From an uncultured Collinsella sp. (lineage in GTDB: Bacteria > Actinomycetota > Coriobacteriia > Coriobacteriales > Coriobacteriaceae), in NCBI GenBank assembly GCA_902496775.1, contig CABVCF010000026.1:1-24155 (forward strand): 24,155 nucleotides of DNA. Direction: 5' to 3'. The notes beneath the pieces were generated by a model. The model searched no databases, was not told the origin of the DNA, and worked only from the letters and a program-made list of their open reading frames with translations. The position numbers were made by a program, and so were the translations under genes. Shown here in pieces: positions 21,673 through 24,155 of the stretch. The stretch's first letter is position 1; every line of letters begins with the position of its first letter.

Positions 21673-21695
21673 AAACAAGAGTATTCGTATATAAC
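21667..21695 (+). promoter_or_regulatory. Promoter of the M20D amidohydrolase gene
   Basis: TTTACC (21667-21672) and TATAAC (21690-21695) with a 17-bp spacer. The leader to the ATG is about 85 nt. The lysA promoter must lie on the opposite strand in the same region, but I cannot place its boxes. Confidence 0.6.
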
Positions 21696-21788
21696 GTTTA
21701 AAAAATGCAGGGATATGCTGGAAACATGTGCGCCACAATCCTGTATCACAATAAGTTGCAACAGATGTGCCTTACGAAGGGATTCTCT

Positions 21789-22976
21789 ATGACCGAGCTC
21801 CAAGAACTCCGTCGCTATCGCCGCGATCTCCATCGTATTCCGGAGCTCGATTTCGATCTTCCGCAGACTATCGCCTATATCGAGGGCGTGTTGGCGCCGC
21901 TCGCATGCGAGGTGACCCATCCGTGTCCCAGCTGCGTCTGCGCTTTCTTCGACGCTGGCGTTGGTGCCGCGCGTGCCACGGCGATTCGCGCCGATATGGA
22001 TGCGCTGCCCATCGCGGAGGCGACGGGAGCGGCCTTTGCCTCGACCCATCCCGGCAAGATGCACGCTTGCGGACATGACGGACACATGGCCATGGCGCTT
22101 GCGGCCGCGACGTATGTCGACCGTACGATTCGCGAGCAACCGGGCGCCATTAGGCGCAACGTTCTCTTTGTGTTCCAGCCGGCCGAGGAAACGACCGGTG
22201 GTGCCAAGACGGTATGCGAGAGCGGCGTGTTCGAGCGCTACGGGGCGGATCGCATCTTCGGCTTCCACGTGTGGCCCGATCTGCCCGCCGGCACGTTGGC
22301 GAGCTGCCCCGGTCCGTTGCTGGCGCGTTCGAGTGAGACGCATATCCATATTCACGGGACGAGCATCCATATCGCTAAGACCTATGGCGTTCCGGTCGAG
22401 GAGTCGCACGATGCGGCGCTGGCGGCTGCCAAGTTCTTGGTTGCCGAGCGCGAACTGATGGATGAGCTGGGTGCCGACGAGCCCTGCATTGGTAAGTTCG
22501 GCCTGCTGCAGGCCGGCGCCGTCTGCAATGCGGTGGCGGGGGAGGCCCATGTTGCCGGCAGCCTGCGTGTGTTTACGGACGACATGTTCGACCGGGCGCG
22601 CGAAGGCGTGCGCCGCGTGCTGGACGATGCCTGTGCCGCAACGGGCTGCACGTATGATCTCGACTTTGCCGAGGGCTATCCGCCGGTCGACAACGACCCC
22701 GAGTTGTTTGCCAGCGTCGCGCCTGCCTTGCCCGGGCTGCAGCTTGTGGAGGAACCGCTGCTGATCGCCGAGGATTTCGCGTTCTATCAACGCCATCTGC
22801 CGGGCGTGTTTTTCCTGCTGGGCACGGGTATGCCAGAGGACCAAGACAACCCGAGTGATTCGGATGGCTGTCCCGCCTATGCCACAAGCGCTCTGCATAC
22901 CGATAGCATGCTCTTCGACGAGGAAATCCTTCTCAAAGGCCTCGATGTCTACAAACGATTGCTTTTGCTTGACTAA
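21789..22976 (+). CDS. M20D-family amidohydrolase, probable N-acetyldiaminopimelate deacetylase
   Basis: 395 residues of the M20D/amidohydrolase family (HipO, DapL/YkuR, IAA-amino-acid hydrolases), zinc-type enzymes that cleave N-acyl amino acids. It opens with ELQELRRYRRDLHRIPELDFDLPQT. Then come RADMDALPI, the metal site MHACGHDGHMAM (His and His/Asp), QPAEETTGGAKT with the catalytic Glu pair, GFHVWPDLPAG, and IAEDFAFYQRHLPGVFFLLGTG near the end. The lid domain's usual GKSxHAAxP is replaced by HGTSIHIAKTYG, keeping the His. Divergent position next to the lysine/DAP operon and the presence of dapH make N-acetyl-LL-DAP the likely substrate. The ATG at 21789 has AAGGGA 7 nt upstream, preferred over an upstream ATG. 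Confidence 0.88.
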   Translation: MTELQELRRYRRDLHRIPELDFDLPQTIAYIEGVLAPLACEVTHPCPSCVCAFFDAGVGAARATAIRADMDALPIAEATGAAFASTHPGKMHACGHDGHMAMALAAATYVDRTIREQPGAIRRNVLFVFQPAEETTGGAKTVCESGVFERYGADRIFGFHVWPDLPAGTLASCPGPLLARSSETHIHIHGTSIHIAKTYGVPVEESHDAALAAAKFLVAERELMDELGADEPCIGKFGLLQAGAVCNAVAGEAHVAGSLRVFTDDMFDRAREGVRRVLDDACAATGCTYDLDFAEGYPPVDNDPELFASVAPALPGLQLVEEPLLIAEDFAFYQRHLPGVFFLLGTGMPEDQDNPSDSDGCPAYATSALHTDSMLFDEEILLKGLDVYKRLLLLD

Positions 22977-22990
22977 GGCGCAAAGGACTA

Positions 22991-23027
22991 TTTGTTCTAG
23001 AAAACACGAACAAACGTACGATATAAT
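22991..23027 (+). promoter_or_regulatory. higBA promoter and operator region
   Basis: A perfect TATAAT (23022-23027) lies about 50 nt before higB. Upstream is TTTGTTC-N10-GAACAAA (22991-23014), a perfect 7-bp-arm inverted repeat and a good candidate for the HigA operator. Overlapping it, CGAACAAACGTACG (23007-23020) resembles a LexA box with one core mismatch (GTAC for GTTC). Confidence 0.55.
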
Positions 23028-23054
23028 AGAGATGTAAGTCTATAGAAACGTTTG

Positions 23055-23067
23055 ACGTTACTAACGT
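23055..23067. promoter_or_regulatory. Palindrome just before higB
   Basis: ACGTTA-C-TAACGT is perfectly symmetrical and lies 12 nt before the higB ATG, next to its AAGG ribosome site. It could be a second HigA site or a hairpin that limits translation. Confidence 0.35.
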
Positions 23068-23078
23068 AAGGCGATACT

Positions 23079-23360
23079 ATGATTGCATCGTATAAAGATG
23101 AGGATACCGAACGCTTTGCCATGGGTGTGCGGGTCAGGAGGTTCGTGCCCTTTGAGCGTGTTGCGTTGAGGAAGATTCGCCAACTGCAGGTTTGTGCTTC
23201 GCTTGATGATCTTCGCGTTCCACCGGGCAACCGCCTGGAAGCTTTGAAGGGCGATCGTGCCGGTCAATATAGCATCCGTGTTAACGAGCGCTATCGGGTC
23301 TGTTTTGAGTGGAGACAGGAGATGGCTTGGAATGTCGAAATCGTCGATTATCACAAGTGA
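23079..23360 (+). CDS. higB: HigB-type toxin (RelE/ParE superfamily ribonuclease)
   Basis: 93 residues, the family's length. HigB toxins cleave mRNA on the ribosome and are neutralised by HigA. The hallmark C-terminal half is present: VPPGNRLEALKGDRAGQYSIRVNERYRVCFEW, ending VEIVDYHK. The toxin gene precedes the antitoxin, the order that distinguishes higBA, and the two overlap by 29 nt. The ATG has AAGG about 9 nt upstream. All core residues look intact, so the toxin is probably active. Confidence 0.92.
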   Translation: MIASYKDEDTERFAMGVRVRRFVPFERVALRKIRQLQVCASLDDLRVPPGNRLEALKGDRAGQYSIRVNERYRVCFEWRQEMAWNVEIVDYHK

Positions 23361-23673
23361 TGAGACTTCGGCCGATTTGCTGTCGCCGGTGACTCCTGGT
23401 GAGCTTCTCAAAGAGGAGTTTCTTGTTCCCATGGGCATTTCTCAATATCGCCTTGCGAAAGAGACTGGGATTCCGGCTCAGCGTATCGGGCAGATTGTCT
23501 TGGGAAAACGTCGCGTGACGGCCGACACCGACCTCCGTCTTTGCCGTTATTTTGGCCTGACGGATGGTTATTGGCTGCGCGCTCAGGTGGCGTTTGACCT
23601 TGAGGCCGAGAAAAGGCGGATCGAACCGGAGCTGAATAAGATCGTTCCTGTCCAGCAGGCCGCTGCGTTGTAG
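23332..23673 (+). CDS. higA: HigA-type antitoxin (XRE helix-turn-helix)
   Basis: 113 residues. HigA binds HigB and represses the operon. The family motif VTPGELLKEEFLVPMGISQYRLAKETGIPAQRIGQIVLGKRRVTADTDLRLCRYFG contains the XRE helix-turn-helix at about 37-60, followed by YWLRAQVAFDLE. The ATG at 23332 has AGGAG about 10 nt upstream, inside the end of higB, so translation is coupled. The N-terminal 18 residues (Ser/Thr-rich) precede the conserved part and may be flexible. Confidence 0.92.
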   Translation: MSKSSIITSDETSADLLSPVTPGELLKEEFLVPMGISQYRLAKETGIPAQRIGQIVLGKRRVTADTDLRLCRYFGLTDGYWLRAQVAFDLEAEKRRIEPELNKIVPVQQAAAL

Positions 23674-23702
23674 TGCTCAAAGATATTGAGGTTGGAGTGA
23701 CG

Positions 23703-24026
23703 ATGGAACGACGCCGACAGTCTGCCGTTTATAGTCCCGGTGGGTGTGGATGCGGCTTGTTGTTGCTTTCGGTTATTGCTGTGAGCATTGGCGTGATGTT
23801 TGCGCTTGCTGGGCTGGCTGCGGCGGCACTCGTACTGTTTATCACTGCCATCGGCGTGACGATTTGGCTCTGCCGCAATCGCGAGCGACGCCGTGCCGGC
23901 GGTAAAACCAATGTCGGCTGGGTTGTATTCCTGGTCATTGCGTACCCGCTGAGTGTCAGCTACCTGGTGTTCTTTGTCCTGTTGATGGTCAGTGCCTTTA
24001 CCGGGGAATCCGTCACGGTGGGTTGA
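23703..24026 (+). CDS. Small membrane protein of unknown function
   Basis: 107 residues. A long hydrophobic stretch at about 15-58 fits two membrane helices, followed by a basic loop (CRNRERRRAGGK) and a third helix at about 70-98. No family is recognised. The ATG at 23703 with GTTGGAG about 6 nt upstream is preferred to a GTG that overlaps the higA stop. It lies 29 nt after higA and may be in the same transcript, but nothing links it functionally to the toxin-antitoxin pair. The last 129 nt of the window (24027-24155) show no gene. Confidence 0.6.
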   Translation: MERRRQSAVYSPGGCGCGLLLLSVIAVSIGVMFALAGLAAAALVLFITAIGVTIWLCRNRERRRAGGKTNVGWVVFLVIAYPLSVSYLVFFVLLMVSAFTGESVTVG

Positions 24027-24155
24027 TGCGCTGCCGGCAGACGGTCGCGCAAAGTGCGTTTGCTCGGCGTTTGGATAACTGCATTGGCCGTTTACCGCAA
24101 CCTTAGCTCTCAGCTAATGAATTCAAGTTTAATCCTTCCTACGATGTGCTGTGTG

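Overview
The window is a GC-rich, gene-dense bacterial chromosome segment. I infer a Coriobacteriia-type gut actinobacterium, most like Collinsella. The reasons are the high GC with strong G/C third positions, LexA sites of the GAAC-N4-GTTC type, Shine-Dalgarno starts, and an anaerobe-like mix of EttA, L-lactate dehydrogenase, acetyl-type diaminopimelate synthesis and Mbeg1-like hydrolase. No rRNA, tRNA, CRISPR array or autonomous transposase gene was seen.

Layout. 1-2.7 kb: two HAD phosphatases and a fructoselysine-6-kinase-like PfkB kinase (+). 2.72-2.95 kb: a 229-bp element with 29/30-bp terminal inverted repeats, in the gap between convergent genes. 2.95-4.6 kb: tcdA-tatD operon (-). 4.6-6.0 kb: a divergent locus with a 28-codon hydrophobic, holin-like toxin-like ORF (-) behind a near-consensus LexA box, facing an sdpR-sdpI-like pair (+). 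6.2-7.9 kb: ettA (+), followed by large palindromes. 8.06-10.46 kb: two unusual proteins (-), one with a LOTUS/OST-HTH-like head on an acidic Pro/Glu linker, the other a membrane protein with a long Ser/Thr tail. 10.6-15.1 kb: nadE, a class I/II aminotransferase and L-ldh (+), with GC hairpins lying just before several start codons. 15.1-16.4 kb: an Mbeg1-like (DUF2974) hydrolase gene bracketed by two copies of a REP-like palindrome. 16.5-17.5 kb: NdpA-type nucleoid-associated protein (+). 17.6-21.65 kb: a lysine-riboswitch operon lysA-dapA-dapB-dapH (-). 21.8-23.0 kb: an M20D amidohydrolase, probably the N-acetyl-DAP deacetylase (+). 23.0-24.0 kb: a higBA toxin-antitoxin pair and a small membrane protein (+).

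The most coherent system is diaminopimelate/lysine synthesis by the acetylase branch: dapA, dapB, dapH, a divergent deacetylase candidate and an aminotransferase candidate 4 kb away. Two things are odd. lysA is frameshifted, in a way that fits a 13-bp slippage deletion. The lysA frame also runs into dapA with no stop codon, so an intact ancestor would encode a LysA-DapA fusion. The most novel small element is the apparently SOS-controlled toxin-like micro-ORF at 4754-4840. All identifications come from reading the sequence and recalling families; no database search was run.
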